A stretch of 64,000 nt of DNA from Ectocarpus siliculosus (lineage: Eukaryota; Sar; Phaeophyceae; Ectocarpales; Ectocarpaceae). The translations under genes were made by a program, and so were the position numbers. Positions within the stretch are counted from its first letter, which is position 1, and each line of letters opens with the position of its first letter. The notes under the pieces are model-generated. The model was not told where the DNA came from. It saw only the letters and a program-made list of their open reading frames with translations, and did no database searches. This document shows positions 23,201 to 37,500 of the stretch, one piece after another. The stretch lies in contig FN649751.1 of assembly GCA_000310025.1 (NCBI GenBank), forward strand, positions 3,227,378-3,291,377, in the 5' to 3' direction.

Positions 23201-26200
23201 CACCTGACTTCGCAGCCTTGCGCATGCGTATGTGTATGTGTGTGTGTGTGGTCGGCACGGCACGACGAGACCGACAGATGAGAGGATTCATGGGTAGGTT
23301 ATGCGCAAAAGTAGCAACGGGCCGAAAAAATAACACAAACGTTGTTCTTGTTTCACCATTGGTCCACCTTTTCTTCTTTGAACATCGGGCACACAGCAGC
23401 ATGCATAGTGGGGTGGGGATCCTCGCGGGCCGGTGTGAGCAGATTAAGTACAATCCGCGTATACTCCGCGCGCAGAGTGATGGGGCGAAGCATGCACATC
23501 GTAGAATGAGATGATGCGCACCGCATGGGAGACAAAAAAACAAACGTAAGGTTTTGTGTGTGTGTGTGTGTTGCGAACTCAGCAACATACCGTACCTCGC
23601 TATCTCGTCGTCGGCCGACCAGGACCGCTCGTTCACGATCGGGGAGTTCTTCACACAGCGCATGCGGGCGGCAAACTTCAAGGTGGCGAGGCTCTGCTGC
23701 AACAGGTCCGGGCGCGGCCAAATACACGCGACCATGAGAGTCTGGCAGTTTCCACCTAGTGAATCCTGCCAACAACACAGACAGATTATCAAGTCGTGGT
23801 GGCAACGATCACGAGGGTCGCCGGTGATCATCAGTCGAAGCTAAAAAACGCATGCACAAGAGAACCGTGTTCCTAAGAAGCGTAATTTGGATGGTCAGGT
23901 TCCGGTGCAAGGCCATCGTGTAGTAAAGGCGGGATGGCCTGGGAGAAATTAGTCGTGGGTAACCCCATGCCCGTTTCGTCGGCGGTCAAAACAGCAAGAC
24001 TAGGTACGGGACAGACGGAGGAAGATGTGCAGAAGAATAAGCAAATAGGAAACCAATTCTTCTTAACACCCCCGACAAAACAAGCCCGTGTCGATGCAGC
24101 CAGTTCCATAGGGAGCGTCTTGGTCTCACTTACGACTTTATTATATTTCTTGGCGAGGTGAATCGACCGGAATTCCGGAGGGGCGTTTGCCGGATCGTGT
24201 CGAAAACGTCTCGACGGAGCAGCAGCAGGTGGTGCATTGACAAAGAGGGCGCAAGGATAACTGTCCCCGCACAACAGACACGAAGAAGGCCCGAGCAACC
24301 CAAGGAAGGAGCAGAACGTACAGTTGGCCTGTCCGAGAGGAGAGCAGAGGCTTACTCTAGTGGGCCGGCGGCCTTGTGCACCTTCAAGAAGTGAGTCAGC
24401 TTCGAGCTTCGGAACGGCACGTGCTCCCTTGTCTGGTCCGCCAACGCCATCGTGACCTGTGGGAACACCAAAAAAAGATATACGGGATAAAAAAAGTGCA
24501 AGAACAAGCGGGACACGGGCGACACGCCCCCAACAGCACGAGGGGAATAAATGACGGGCTGAGAGGGGGGCGGAACTCGAGCTACAACCGTCGTAGCCGC
24601 ACGGCGTTGCCAGAAGTAAATGCCTGGGAAGGGAAGGACGTCATCACCACCTTGGCGGCTGGCGGCACATAGGGGGGGCAAAGGGATGAATCGCTACCCC
24701 AGACGGCAGCAAGATTGGGGACATGTGCTGGATACAGTAGTGAATGTAGCTCTCGACATGGCCTCAGCTAAAGCTCGACCGCACCAGACACACCCACCTG
24801 CTCCAGAAACGTGAGGGATTTGTTGATGAAGCGACCCTCGCGGTGAAGCACCGCGTTCGCGCCTGTCGCTCCGGTCGCGCTCTTTTCACTCCCGGCCAAA
24901 TCCACCAGGTTTAGCTTTGAGGTCGTCGCTACGCCTCCTCCCCCTCCTCCTCCTCCTCCTCCTCCTCCTATCCACCGTCCCGGTCCTTTTGCAACTCCTC
25001 GTCCGGCGTTCTGCTCGTCTGTGGTCTTCCCCTCGTCGCCGCCAGACATGGCGAGGTGGACGGTCAGGACGGCGTGTGACCTGCCGGTTTGGCCGATCGC
25101 GACGCACGTTCGAGCTCAGCACACAGCAAGCAGCACGAGCGACGGCCGACGGCACATGAACCCGGGGAGGTGCGGCTGGTAGTACGTGCTTCTGCGTTGC
25201 CACCAGAGATCCCGACGTGTTCTACGGGGTTCTTATCCTTTTCCTCGCGGTGAAAGCCTGGCCCGCACTCGTGCCTGAAGTGGGAACCAGATCGTTCTTC
25301 GGACTAGTTGGAAGGGACACCAAGGCGCTTTTCTGCTACAATACGCAGACGACAAGCCCTCTTCTGGCAGTAGAACACTACCACCATGTCTACCGTACTG
25401 TGCTCATTCGTTGTCCAAGTTCTTCGTCGTCTACTTGTTTTCCTGCAGCATCACCCTTTCTCGCCTGGAAGAAACGCGGTTGAACTGATGCTCGGCGACC
25501 TCTCTTGCCACCTGGCCGCATCGCAAGTATCTCAACGCTTCGCCTTCGGTCGACACCGTATGTACGCGAAGCCCCTGCACCCATTCAACCGCCGCCACCA
25601 ATCACCAAACGTCCAAGCACAAACAAGTGGAGGAGGTTTTTCGACGAGCTTGGTTGACCGATGGCCATGGTACGTGCGTTCATACAGCCCACGCGACATT
25701 GTGGACTTACATAGTGCGGGTTGAGTACTGCTACGTTTCCAATAGGTTGTTCGCACCAAGGAGCCTACTTGGGGCTGTTCCAGGAGTCAGGCCAAATATC
25801 AAATTCGTCGTTTGACACCGATGCTCTTCTCTTCTACCTTGACGTATGTGGAGCCGTCAGGTCGCTCATAGATTGCCAGGTCCGCCATCTGCTGACGGGC
25901 ACCCGGTGTTGTTGTCAGAGGAGCGTGCAGGCCGCTGCCGCTGCCGCCAGCGCTCCCGACTTCAAGTTCTCCCACCAACCTTTGGATGGAAGACAAGGGT
26001 GTGTTTCTCTTTCCACCCACGGCGCTCTCTTTTCCGCCGTAAACACTAAACCGCCGCTGCTGCTGGTTGGCCGATGAGTAGGCCTCGGGCGGGAGCAAAA
26101 GGTCGAACAGCTGCTCGTTGTAGATTTCCACGAAAGACATCTAACACACACAACAAGTGTAGGCCGAACCAGGAAAAAGGAGACGTAGGCGGTAGCGGTG

Positions 26201-28747
26201 TGGGAAGCACACACGGGGCACGGCCGGCAGAGGGTATGGCGTTGTCGCGTACACGACGGCAACGAGAGTGTTGACAATTTTTCATACCTGGACGACCCAT
26301 TGTGAGGCTTTAGTCTGGTTGTAGAGGCGCGATGTGGTGAGTAGACGCGCCCATTCACGTCCATGACGTTAGACAGGAATCACACGAGGCGCGTGCTACT
26401 TTCTGGGTGATCACCCAGTAACGTATCCTTTGAGGACGTTGTGTAGAGGGCGGCAAACATATGGGACATATGTGTACCTACAGAGAACCAACGTCGTCGT
26501 GCTGTTCACGACACGAAACCTACCGTAGGTTGCCCGTTCGTTCATGCCATCATTGATTGTACGCACCTGGATCGTGATAGCGGGCTTGTCATTTCCTCTA
26601 CGGCGGCGGGCGGCTTCTCGGAAGACGTCCCGCAGCGCCCTCGCGCATATCCCGCTCCTATTGGCGTCGTCTACCCCATCTCGATCGCTCCCCATCATCG
26701 TGTACGATTTACCTGCCCCCGTACACCCATCTGCCGACGACGCCCCGATGGGGACATGGAAGGGTGGAAACAGTGTGAAATGGGTGGGCGCACGTCATAA
26801 ACGATCGAAACTGCATGCTATCTACGGAAGAGGTACAGAGGATGCAGCGTCATGCCTTATTTACTATACCAATGGTGTATAGAAGCCGACATCAAACCAT
26901 CAGACTAGGTAGCGCTGACTTGTTCTACCAGTCTATCTAATGGTTTGAAATCGACTAGGTGTAGGTGTCAGGATTCGTTCGGTGTCACATTCTCGGAAAT
27001 AGAGACACGACGAGTGAACAATCCTCGTGTCGAGTATATATATTGGGTAGCGGGTGCTTTGCGTTAGAGGTTGCCGAGTTAAGGTAATCTCAAGACGCTG
27101 AGATTAACGAGATTAAAGAGTTCACAGGACATGCTGGCGCATGCAAGGCAGAAGGGAGATCGCGCGTCAACAAACACATGCTGTAGCAAGATGATAAACT
27201 AGATCTCCGTAGATCCGTATCTAGCGTTGAGTCTGCTGAGTACACCCTAACAAGTACGCCTACTCCCCTCAGTGCTCTTGTACACTGATTTCCTTGCGTT
27301 TTGAAGAATTCAATAACCACTGAAGGCTTAACCCCTTTGGGTCTAGCTGTTTCTTTTTTCGGCAAAAAAAAAAAAGGAGGAAAGAGTGCGGGGAGAGAGA
27401 CAGAAGTACAGCAGAAAGAGACGAGTGTACTTGACGCAACAGCTATCTCCACCCATAGGCCATGAGGGCTGCCCGCGACAGGACGTTTGGCACAGACAGG
27501 GTCGTAGAAGGGTTGATGCGTGGTCGCGGTGCGGCCGCTAGGGCAGGTTAGGCTTGTAGACCTCGACAAGATCAGTCGTCAAGCCACCCAAACTACTCTA
27601 TTTTCAGTATATTCAAATGATCAGTGAGAGGACTTGTAGACCCATAGCTGGTTCTTGTACTCCGGTACTTCTCTGTCCCCTCCCCGATGCGAGCCCTGCC
27701 GGCTCACTACAGTTCCTGTGATTTTCCCACAATTCCCACAAGCACGCAAGCACACCAGAACACACCTACCTTTGCATCAGTGGCTCTCTAGGTTCGGGCG
27801 AGGGTATGTGTGGGGCTATGATGATGATGGTGTATGTGTTACTACAGTACTGCTGTATGTTGGACTCGTCTACATATACTGCTGCTGCTGTGTAGTATAG
27901 CTGCTGACATGATGACTGCTGGATGTTGAGAGTGTACGATTTTCAATTTTGGAGGATATGCAGCATACATGTACCACGATATCCTGGCCTGGTTGAGCTT
28001 GAAGTGCTCCTTTTTGCTGTCCTCCTGTCTTTTCTTTGTGTTGCTTGCTAGATTCGGGCGAAGGCATGTATGTATGTGGAGCTATTGATGTGTGTCTCTG
28101 TGAAAGGATATGGGGAGAGATTCATGGTGGCATTCTCATTTAGAGCAGTGTGCATTTTTCGAATTTTGGCCGTTCCAGGGACCTTGATATACCCGCCGGC
28201 ACTAACGTCTTTTCATTTGTCACGGGGTACGTACGCGGTCGATGCGAATAATATGGACACATAGACACACCTACCTATTGACTTGCCAACACCTGGCGTG
28301 GAGGGATACAGGACGGCAACTCCATGGCATGTCACAACACCAGCATGTACAAATGATCAATCAATGATCTGTCAGGACACCTGTAGACCCAGTTAACTCA
28401 CACGCCATGATTGTACCGTTGACGCCGTTGAGCGCCGACTCCAGGATGTCTTTCGCGCATTTTCGGTACACCTCCTCCTGGGAGCATCCGGCCTCTAGCA
28501 CATCGTCGAAAGTGAAACCCCACCGATCATTCCTCGCGCCGCCCCTTACTGTCCTCGCTCCCCACCTGGCGGTACTGCTACTGCTACTGCCGGATTGTCC
28601 CGCTAGCACCGAAGAAGGCTCAGCTGAATGTACCCATAAACATCGATGGTTGGTACCGATCGGAACTCTCTCTGTTGAGGTGCCGAGCGGACGAATCCTA
28701 CAGCACACAGTGATCCTACCGCCGCCGTGTTCCGCTGACGTGCCCAT
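20203..28747 (-). CDS. KIF9: Kinesin-9 family motor protein (KIF9/KIF6-like)
   Basis: Ten exons, in transcript order: 28747-28402, 26730-26567, 26140-25838, 25574-25465, 25080-24798, 24456-24382, 23765-23596, 23216-21716, 21474-21172, 20556-20203. They close in frame to 1202 aa. The N-terminal motor has the P-loop GCTGAGKS (117-124), switch I SSRSH (306-310) and switch II DLAGSE (368-373). The following INKSLTFLEQ, HVPFRSSKLTHFLKDSLGGN and LATLKFAARM match kinesin-9 more closely than other classes. A poly-Gly insertion precedes switch II. The roughly 500-residue exon 8 is mostly disordered, with an acidic run and an AFELFK element like that of KIF9/KIF6. Exons 9-10 are coiled coil plus a low-complexity tail. 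Kinesin-9 proteins are axonemal motors of the central pair or doublets. Intron 4 must be GC-AG to give SSRSH. The start is well placed, just before the first motor strand RITVCCRIRPL. Confidence 0.88.
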
Positions 28748-29130
28748 AGGACGAGATTAGGTGCTGCATTCGGTCGCTACAAGGCAAGGTTGGGTTAGCT
28801 CAGCAATGATTCGGGAACGATTGCTGCTTTTATCCACAGATCTACGTATCTACGTTCTACGTATTGTATCTGAAATCTCCGAAAAAACGCGAAAGATCTT
28901 GTACAGTCATCTCCGATAGACATCTGTATCTCCGGAGATCGACGGTTTCGTTTCAGAAGGACACACACCGCTCTCTCTCTCTCTCTCGCTTGCTCTCGTT
29001 AGCGTGTTGGAGTGCAACCACCGACAGCCTTACCCACCAGTGCTGCTGTGATACGGCCCTTCATAACGCTATCTCAGATCGGCTCGTAACGAACAAAAGG
29101 AACAAATACGCAGCGGAGGCAACGGCGAGC
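28748..29130. promoter_or_regulatory. Putative shared promoter between kinesin-9 and p28
   Basis: Only 383 bp separate the divergent start codons of two flagellar genes, so 5' UTRs and both promoters must fit here. A CT microsatellite lies near 28973-28988. I looked for an RFX X-box-like palindrome and saw no clear one. Bidirectional control is inferred from the arrangement. Confidence 0.5.
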
Positions 29131-32100
29131 ATGATCCCCCCGCACAACTCCCTCGTGAAGTATGACAATCCGATACTCGTGAGCACGACCGGCAACCGAG
29201 GCGGGAAGGGAGCAAAGAAGAAAGGGCAGGCGCCAACTGTCGAGCGACCATCCTCGCAAACGGAGGATATCCTCAACTCTATCTTGCCGCCGAGGTGCGT
29301 CCCTCGCGCGCTCAACCTTTTTCACACCCGGTCGTACCCGTGCTCGTGGTGTGGCTTGGGTCATAGTGTCGAGTACTGCGCAATTCGCGAGTGCTTGTCG
29401 TTGGGTATTTGTTTCAGAGCACAAGGTAGGCTATCTTCCACTGCCACTGCTCATGTTTACAGTCCGAGCAAAACACGGAGGCACCCAAATAAATTCACAG
29501 CAGTGTACATACCGTAGGTGACACAAGATACCACACCCCCTGAGCCTATTGTCAAAGCTCGAGTACTCAACCAAGCTCGAGTACTCAACGACGAAGAGAA
29601 TGCATAAATGAAAAATAAAGATCCGATACATTTTGTTTCGGAAAGCTCTCTCGACGAGAAGGCTTGAACGCGGCGCTTCGAATCTTCTCGACGCTTCGAT
29701 TCTTTGTGCTGTGGCGATATCAAGCTTTGAAAATTGGTCCAAGGGGGGTGATATCTTGCATCATGTCCACCGACGGCACAGGTAGTGTAGACTACATACA
29801 TATGCTTGTAAGGGTAAACGTAAGGAATCTACTGTAGACTACCCCTAGCATATGCACAGGTTTGGGGCACAACGGAATAAGACCGTCTCGATCGACAACA
29901 TTTCCATCTTCAGTTACGGAGGCAAGGCCGTAGGGAAGTTGGGAACAACGAGCGACCGTTTGAAAAATGGGATGACGACAGAACAGAATCTTCGTGGACG
30001 GATTGACGGGGCGAAGCCTCCTCCCTGTGTTTCTACTATCCCTCGGAGTACCCACAGCACTTAGTGGCAGCCCTGTATACAGCAGACTCAACGTGGCAGA
30101 CCTGGTGTTCATCTCATGTACTTCATACCTTGTTTTCTAAACATCAGCATATATCTGTGTCTTGTTTTTCAAGGAACCCTGTCAATCGCAATATATTTGC
30201 ACCGGCCTTTTTTGACCGACACTACTGTACGTGTAAGGAGCTACAGCCCGGAGGTCGTGCAGAAGGCTTCGGTGTATTGTATCAACCAGCAATTGAATGT
30301 GTCGAGAAGGGTTCATTTGTCCTCAAGCCCGCTTTGTATCCTCACTCGCGAAGAAGAACTTTCTAAATCGCCGGGATTTGAACCCGCGGGGTTGACCGTC
30401 CCAAAGTTTCGAGGATACTTGTAGACGGAGGCCTCGTGCCGTGCTTGTTGAGAACTGCGGCCATGTCACGTGTAGCTTGAGCCCGACGAAGGCCGAGTCG
30501 AGGTCACAGAAGAAGTACGCGTACAAAGTGAGAGCCTGCGATATGTGGCACACGCCATCCGTCCTTCTTCTCCTTTTTCTCTTTGTCACGACGATGACAG
30601 GGAATGGACTGACGACGGGCAGCTCTGGGTGCAGTATGTGTCGAGCACGCCGGCGACCCGACTAGACGTTACTAACCTTCAGGAACAGCTAGACCAGAAG
30701 CTACAACAGAGACAAGCGAGGGAAACAGGGATCTGCCCCGTTAGAGAGGAGTTGTATTCGCAGTGCTTTGGTGAGTGAGCGTAGGTTGGGGCGCCGAGGG
30801 TATGTATGCGTCTCAACAACCACGTACTACGAACAGACAGGTGGTGGTAGAGCGATTTACCTTCGACATGCACACGGTCGCAAGATTCTAATTGATTCGT
30901 TTACGAATACTGGTCAATGGTGGCCAAGCAACAGGTAAATTGACAAGAAGGGCCCGTGTTTATGCGTGGAGGAACAAGCAATGGACCGTTCTTGATTCCT
31001 GTGAAGGGTGGCGGAGATTGTTCGTACGAATGACAACTCAGAACACAATTCGACGTGTTGTTTCCGAGGGCACAAAACGACTGAGGAGGAGACACACGTG
31101 TCGAACGTTGTCCAGCAATTCGAGAAGAAGGTTTCGCTCTTGTTGACTCACACGACAAGCGCACAGAGTGTGATAGCGGAAGGTCCACGACGTTGTTGTT
31201 GTTGCTGTATATTTGTCAAACGGGTACAGATTGAGAGACGACTACATCTGGGCAATCACTAAAGCTTACGATAACCAGTCGGCACCAAGCTCACGCGCAG
31301 TCACTGCCTTGCCATCAAAATCACACCTTGGGCACTCGGTGCCCTATAACAAGTTACTAAGAATATTCTCGACTCTTGCTTGACCGCATGTTCGCCCCCC
31401 GGTCCCCCCCCCCGACTCCGCTGCCTGTGCGCCCGAACGACTAGACGAGCTGATTAGACAGGTGACAATAAACTGTGCTGAACGAGGGTTGCTGCTACTC
31501 CGCGTGCGGGACGAGATCCATATGACCATAGCCGCGTATCAGACGATGTACGAGTCGAGCATTGCCTTCGGCATCCGGAAGGCGCTCATCGCTGAGCAGC
31601 GCAAAGCAGAAATGGAGGCAAAGGTACTGTACGTACGAGTTACTGCATCCACAGCCTAGGATATTTGGATTCATTTCTTCCTTTTTTGTTTGGCTCATTT
31701 TGATCAGTCGTGCTAACCGCTCGCAGTACGTAAGGTCTGACGATAGTAACCACGGATGGATGGAGTACATCGAAGAGTATTGCGCAAGTTGTTGAGATGT
31801 TTGTTGAGAGGTTTCTTGTGACTGCGTGAACGCAATTGTGTAGGTTCCCAAACCTTCGAGCAAGATCATGCGTTATGGAACACATACGCAAGGAATATGC
31901 AGGAAAGATTCTTGAAAATAATGTGAACCCAAGAGAGGGGACACAAAGATTCGGCCGCTGTGAGGAAAATGCACCAGATGCATGACCAATTGTTTCCATT
32001 CCGGACCAATTTTTTCCATTCCAACTGTGGTGCGTGCTGCAATTTTCGTTTCAAAGCCGTTTGATGGTATCTATCTGTGTATCCCTTGAAAGAGTTAACC

Positions 32101-33264
32101 TGACGGGTGTCCGATCTACTTATTGTGGTTGCAGATCCGGCAGTTGCAGGAAGACAAAGCCGACCTAGAGCGCCAGGTGACAGAGCTCAGCGCCAAGTGC
32201 GAGCAGGTCAAACCACGGGAGGCGGAAAGGTACGAAGAAGACACACGAAGTCGCTTCAGTAGTTATGCGGTAGAGGTCTAGCAGCTGGCGCCGGCAGAAA
32301 CGAAAAAATGTTGACGTTGTGGGTTCGAGTATCACTCACTCTATTCGATAGATATTGGCGCCAACCCAACCTGACACGTAGAGTCTTTGTTTTGTTCTGT
32401 TCGCCGTGGGCGCCGACCAACTGCGGTTGTTTGGAGAGGAGCACTCTCTGGTTGGTTCTTGAACACAATTCCGGCACCCCGGCCAACCGACCGAGTAAAT
32501 CGAGGATCGATGTTGTCTTTTATCCCGTTACGGCAGTACGACCTTGAGGGAGAGTGTTTTCGCATCTTCAACAACCTCCCGATGAGTAAACTATGGTGGA
32601 TGAATTCCCCCCCCAAAAAAATGCCCGTTTGATCTCTCCTTCATCTACCACAGCGAACGTATGGCGTGATGGGTCGGCACCATCGGTCAGCGCAATTTAT
32701 ATTGTTATTGTTGTTTCTCTCACATTAGCTCTATAGTCCACAAAAATGGGGGGGCCGTGGTCGCAAAACCCGGCACATACATACGACGCCGCGGGAAACA
32801 AAACAAGAATAGAGTACAAACCACTCGGAAAAAGAAAACAAAATGATGGAAAGAAAAGAACAGCTACCGCACCGACCGGTCGAGAAAAGGAGCAATTTAT
32901 ACGTTCCGAGTCGATTCGGGTCGTCTCCCGTGTTGTGCAGAAACGCCAAGGAACTCTCACGAACGAGCTCACCTACCTTCTTTCTTAGTTAAAACCATAA
33001 CGCAGAAAAGACCTAGGCGATGCTTTCACGGTAGCAGTCCAGTCCCCCCGCCCCTCAATCAATCTGCTTTCGGACTGTCAACCTTGCACCCCCCCTCGCT
33101 CCGCGATGGCACTGCCGTTCTGCGTTCGTTCCCAACACGGTGACGGCACGTCCAGACGCGCGGCCGACGAGAAGAAGCACAGCGCGGAGGTGGATCAGCT
33201 CAAGCGCACGAACGAGCAGCTCAAGACAACCCTGGAGCAAATGCTCTCGGCTCCCAAGAAGTAG
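29131..33264 (+). CDS. DNALI1: Axonemal inner-arm dynein light chain p28
   Basis: Five exons (29131..29294, 30601..30770, 31445..31623, 32135..32229, 33156..33264) close in frame to 238 aa. The protein starts MIPPHNSLVKYDNPILVS and has DILNSILPPREWTDDGQLW, LDVTNLQEQLDQKLQQRQAR, CPVREELYSQCFDELIRQV and DEIHMTIAAYQTMYESSIAF. These are hallmark stretches of the p28/DNALI1 family (Chlamydomonas IDA4). The C-terminal third is a charged coiled coil (DKADLERQVTELSAKCEQ and onward). The length is slightly shorter than the usual 250-260 aa. p28 binds monomeric inner-arm dynein heavy chains together with centrin or actin and is needed for their assembly on the doublets. The ATG fits the conserved N-terminus exactly. 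The gene is divergent from kinesin-9 and convergent with the RING gene. Exon boundaries are all GT-AG with matching phases. Confidence 0.95.
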
Positions 33265-34534
33265 AGACAGCAGCTACCCTGGTCATCTCATGACCTTCAT
33301 TCTTTCGCTCGAGGTTTCTCTCCCACAATCAGCAGCGGCGACTTCCTTGTGCGTACGGCGTACATGCATGCCCACAATGCTGTGTACTCTGCGGGAGCGC
33401 TATTGTTTATGACTATGTCTTAGAGTCGTTTGTGTAGGTGTGGCTCGGTTAGTCAAGTCGTTCGGTTGCAGCTCGGCGCAGACGGAGGCCGGTGGGTGTG
33501 GACCACGTTGTGCTGAACAACTGTCCCGTTTTCAGTCTTGTACTCCCAAGATCGACGGGATGACGACGCGGCCTCTGTAACAATGTACGGCCCCCTCGAA
33601 ACAACCAAAGCAAAATGCTTAAAAAAAGACATTTCATGATGCTCACCAAGAGAACACGACGAAAGGGACAACGGCGACGCCGCAAACTCGCATCTGTTTG
33701 GTCCACAAAGCAAAAGTAGGACCTGGTTTTCTCAACTCAATCCCGCACCACCACCACCACCGTAGCCTGCCCTGTCAGCTACATGCATCGTCGGGACGAT
33801 GGAACTCTTTTCAGAAACACGTCCGACCGACATCTGCCGCGCGCGGCAAGTAACCGCACGGCAGCACCTAGTGTGTTCCCCAGACCAGACCACCTCCCCC
33901 CTGCTCTGTTTCAGGTACGCTCTCTTCATCAGAAACTACACCCCACACGCGAGAGGGAGTCGTGGCACCCACGTTCGTGCTTTCCTGATGCATACAGCAG
34001 TCGCACCCGCGCTCCTCTCTCAATCTTGTCCAGAGAAGAAACATCACCCCCCAAGGGGAATAAAACGTGGAACGGCACCCCTCGCACTCACCCAACATGT
34101 ACCCTCCTCAAGGTGACCGCACGCACTATTCGAGGCTAGACGAACACCGTAACGCGCTCGAAATAATACACACCCTCCGATATAGCACAGGTCCATGACC
34201 ACAAGGGGCCCAACGGCAAGTGGAGGGCCGGGCCTCGCCGGGGGTCGACCTCCCGGTGCTGCACAAGGTCGTGCGTGCCAGCACGATCACCAAAACCAAG
34301 CCGCGGCAACCGCACCCCGCACGCGCGCCATGCTTCAAGAACCCTTCAGTCTTTTGGCACTTCCACGCACGGCGCCACCCATGTACGTACGCCGGGCCAC
34401 CCACACAACAGGGCCCTTCTTGTACACGCAAGGACGCGAGCATCGGGTGTGTGGCTTCCGGGACACCTGACCTCCTTTAACAAACGTGCAAGACACACGT
34501 GTGCCGTCAATCGTCCCCCGCCTGTCTGCCACCG
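33265..34534. other. Convergent intergenic region
   Basis: This lies between the 3' ends of p28 and the RING/SAP gene. There are short C-rich runs but no convincing exon or RNA. It presumably contains both 3' UTRs and poly(A) sites. Confidence 0.5.
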
Positions 34535-37500
34535 TCATGGTCTTCCAACCCCTGCCGCCTCCCGATACCTCCCGCAACTTCTGATCCGCTCGACCATATC
34601 TCGCTTCTCCAGGCACCCCGCCGTGCTGACGCCTAGCCTGCTCGTGATCTCCCTCAATTCCTTCACCGACATGCTCTCTAGGGGCCTCCCAGCCGCCGCC
34701 CCCGACGCCGCCCCCGCCCCTGCCGCAGCTGCGGCTGCTCCCGCTTGTGGTGGCGGTGGTGGCGGCGGCGAAGCCGCCCCCGCCCCCGCCTGGGTCGCCG
34801 CCCTTTCCGCACTGCCGCCTCCACCCCCACCCCTCCGCCCGGCCCGCCACCACCATGGTCTTATCCCGGCCCGGGAAAAAGAGTTGGAGTTTGGTTCTGC
34901 CCATCTCCTCTCCTCTACTCCTCCCTGTCCTCTTGCCGGTGCTGCTGCTGCCGCCGCCCCGGCGCCCGCCGTCGCCCCTCGTTCAGGTGCTTGTCGCGCT
35001 GCGGAGCCCCCACCACTACCCCCCCCGTAGGCGAAGGACGGCGGGGCCGGCGGCGGAACTGCCTCACCGTGCGTGACGGTTACGAGGCGGGAGGAAGCGA
35101 TGCGGTCCAGCAGGTCGGCCTTCTCCAGGCAGCCTTCGGTACCGATGCCGGCTTGCAGCATGAGAGACCGGAGCTGTCTCAGCCCCATGTTGGACAGCTC
35201 TTCCGCGTCGTAGCTCGGTATCTCGGAATTCACGACTTCGATCTGTCATTGATATTTTGTGTGGTGTTCACCAACGAGAGGGCGTTTTTTCGTTGGACCG
35301 TCGGGTTCATCGGTCGGTCGGTCGGACGTACGTGAATAGAAGTACAACAGAAGGGGGTGAGAGAAAAGGGGCGACAAGGAACAACCCCTCAAAAAAAAAA
35401 GACGATGCTGCAAATCACGGAGTCATCATGTTCAGGACACAAGCGAGTTTGGCCTCAGGTGCTCTTCCCGCCGCGGAAAAAATGAGCAAGACGCATCCTT
35501 TCCGGGCGTGGGTGGGCGGGGTCAGGCGGAACATAACGGACCAGCTTTTCGTCTCCAGGGACACACGAGCCACGTCGTCGTCTCGCAAAACGGAGGTGGC
35601 AAAAAAAAAGCATCTCGAGAAGCCTCTTCGGTACATGTTTTCGGATCAATATTAGGTGTTCACAAATTCCAGTTGTAGCTGGGGATGGTCCCAGCTCCCA
35701 GGTATGAGTAACATGTAAAATACAGGGGGCGCGTCGGCAGCCAACACCTGCTGCGGCGTCGAGCGCGTAGCGACTGACTCGCTCTCTCTCCTTCTCTGTC
35801 TCTCCTTCTCTCTCCCCCCCCCCCCTCTCTCTCTCACCGTTCCGGAGTCGAGGAGGCACCGCACGATGTCCGCCTTCTCGAGGCAGCCCGCGATGTTCAC
35901 GTTCTGCCCTCGGGCGAGGTTGCGGACCTGGGGGATGCTGAGGCCCTCCAGCTCCTGCCGCCGGTACCGCGGCCGCCGCCCCCGCATCCTCACCCTCCTC
36001 TCCCTCTCGTACCCGGCGTCCTCCGTCTCCAGCTCGAAGCGGCACACGGGACACGTGCAGTGCAGCTCCAGCCACTCCCACACGCACTCTGCAGCAAGCG
36101 TGACGCGGGGAAGGACGGGCGACGGCAAATTTTCGACAGAAAAAGAGACGGAAACGATTGCCTGATGACGCTGGTACGTGCCTCAAGCCGCGTTATCGCA
36201 GGAACTGTCTCTACTTTACGGTCGACGTAGCGCAGCCGCTCTCTGCGACGCGACCTGAGAGCAACATCTAGAGAAAGGGCATCCATCGTCTCATATATAT
36301 ACATCGAACCCTAACATCCGTCCCGTCTGATTCCCCTTTCCTCCCCCCCAGGGGCTCCGCGTTTATTCCCGCGCTGTCCGCAGCAGTGCCCAGCTACGCA
36401 GTGCATTGGAGAGCGGGACGGAAGAAGAGAGTGTGCGTCGCGTGCATGTGTCTTCCACCAACACCGACACGAGCACAAGCACACCTCCTCACGGGGTCCC
36501 AGAGCATGGCGTCAAGAACTATCTTCGTTTTCAGCTGCACCGAGACTGACGTCTTCTCATTGTTAGTGCGATCGATGCGAATAATAACACAACACACCTC
36601 GGTGGAAGATGTGCGCGCACGGAAGCTTGACCACCGTCTCCCCTAGCTCGTGGTCCTCGAGGCAGACGCTGCAGGATCGGTTCGTCTCCTCTGCCAAGTC
36701 GAGCGCTGCGATCTGCCGCGCGCGGCCCGTTTCAAAGCGACAAAAAAAAAAAAAGTGCGTAAAAAAAAAAATACCACACCGACAAAAAGAGAGCCAATAC
36801 GAGACTACCCCATCAACACAGCAAGCTGCGTGCGAGCAAAACAAACGCGAACGCAAGCATCAACGAACACGGACACGGGATGCGATGATGAGTCAAGACT
36901 AAGCCCAAAAGCACGGGCGACTGACTTTTACTCACTATACGCGCACTCCCTCGTGGGCCCTCGCTCGACCAAAGGTCGGGACAAATCGACCTCGGGTCCG
37001 CGCAAGCGAAAGACACGTAAAAAGACACATCGGATCACTCATTCCGTTGGCTTGCGCTTCTTGCCAGAGACTTCGCAACGAGCCGGAGAGAACAACGCCA
37101 AACGAAACTCGTAGAATGCGGATTGGCGGCAAGTCATCATTATCGGCCCGCGAGAGCCGTCCCAGCTGAGCGTGCACCCACAACAGCAGCAACACCGAAC
37201 GCAGGAGGCGTCATAACAAAAGGCGCCGCCGTAGACATTTGTTGCAATGGGGCTTCTACTGCGCCCTCGGTGTCGATTTTCATTCTTGAATTGCTTCCGC
37301 TTTTCATCGTTTTTCGTGTGGCTTGTTATTTCTGCTTCCGCATATCGGATTCTGGCGGCTTGCCTTGAGCCAGCCCCCCTGCCCTTTCCCTTCCGCCCGT
37401 TTCCTCCGTCCAGCCCCCCCCCCCAAAAAAAAAAAAAGGGTACACGCTCACCTTGACTTCCGGTATGTTCTTGAGAGCCGTCCGGCTGGCTGGCGGAGGG

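Noticed and set aside
22303-23281. Plus-strand frames opposite kinesin exon 8
   Set aside because: They are antisense shadows of the conserved-phase kinesin exon, with no independent domain.
28748-29130. RFX X-box between the flagellar genes
   Set aside because: No sequence close to the two half-sites with proper spacing was found by eye.
30360-30400. tRNA T-arm-like sequence on the minus strand
   Set aside because: Only four of five T-stem pairs form and no matching 5' acceptor stem lies at the right distance.
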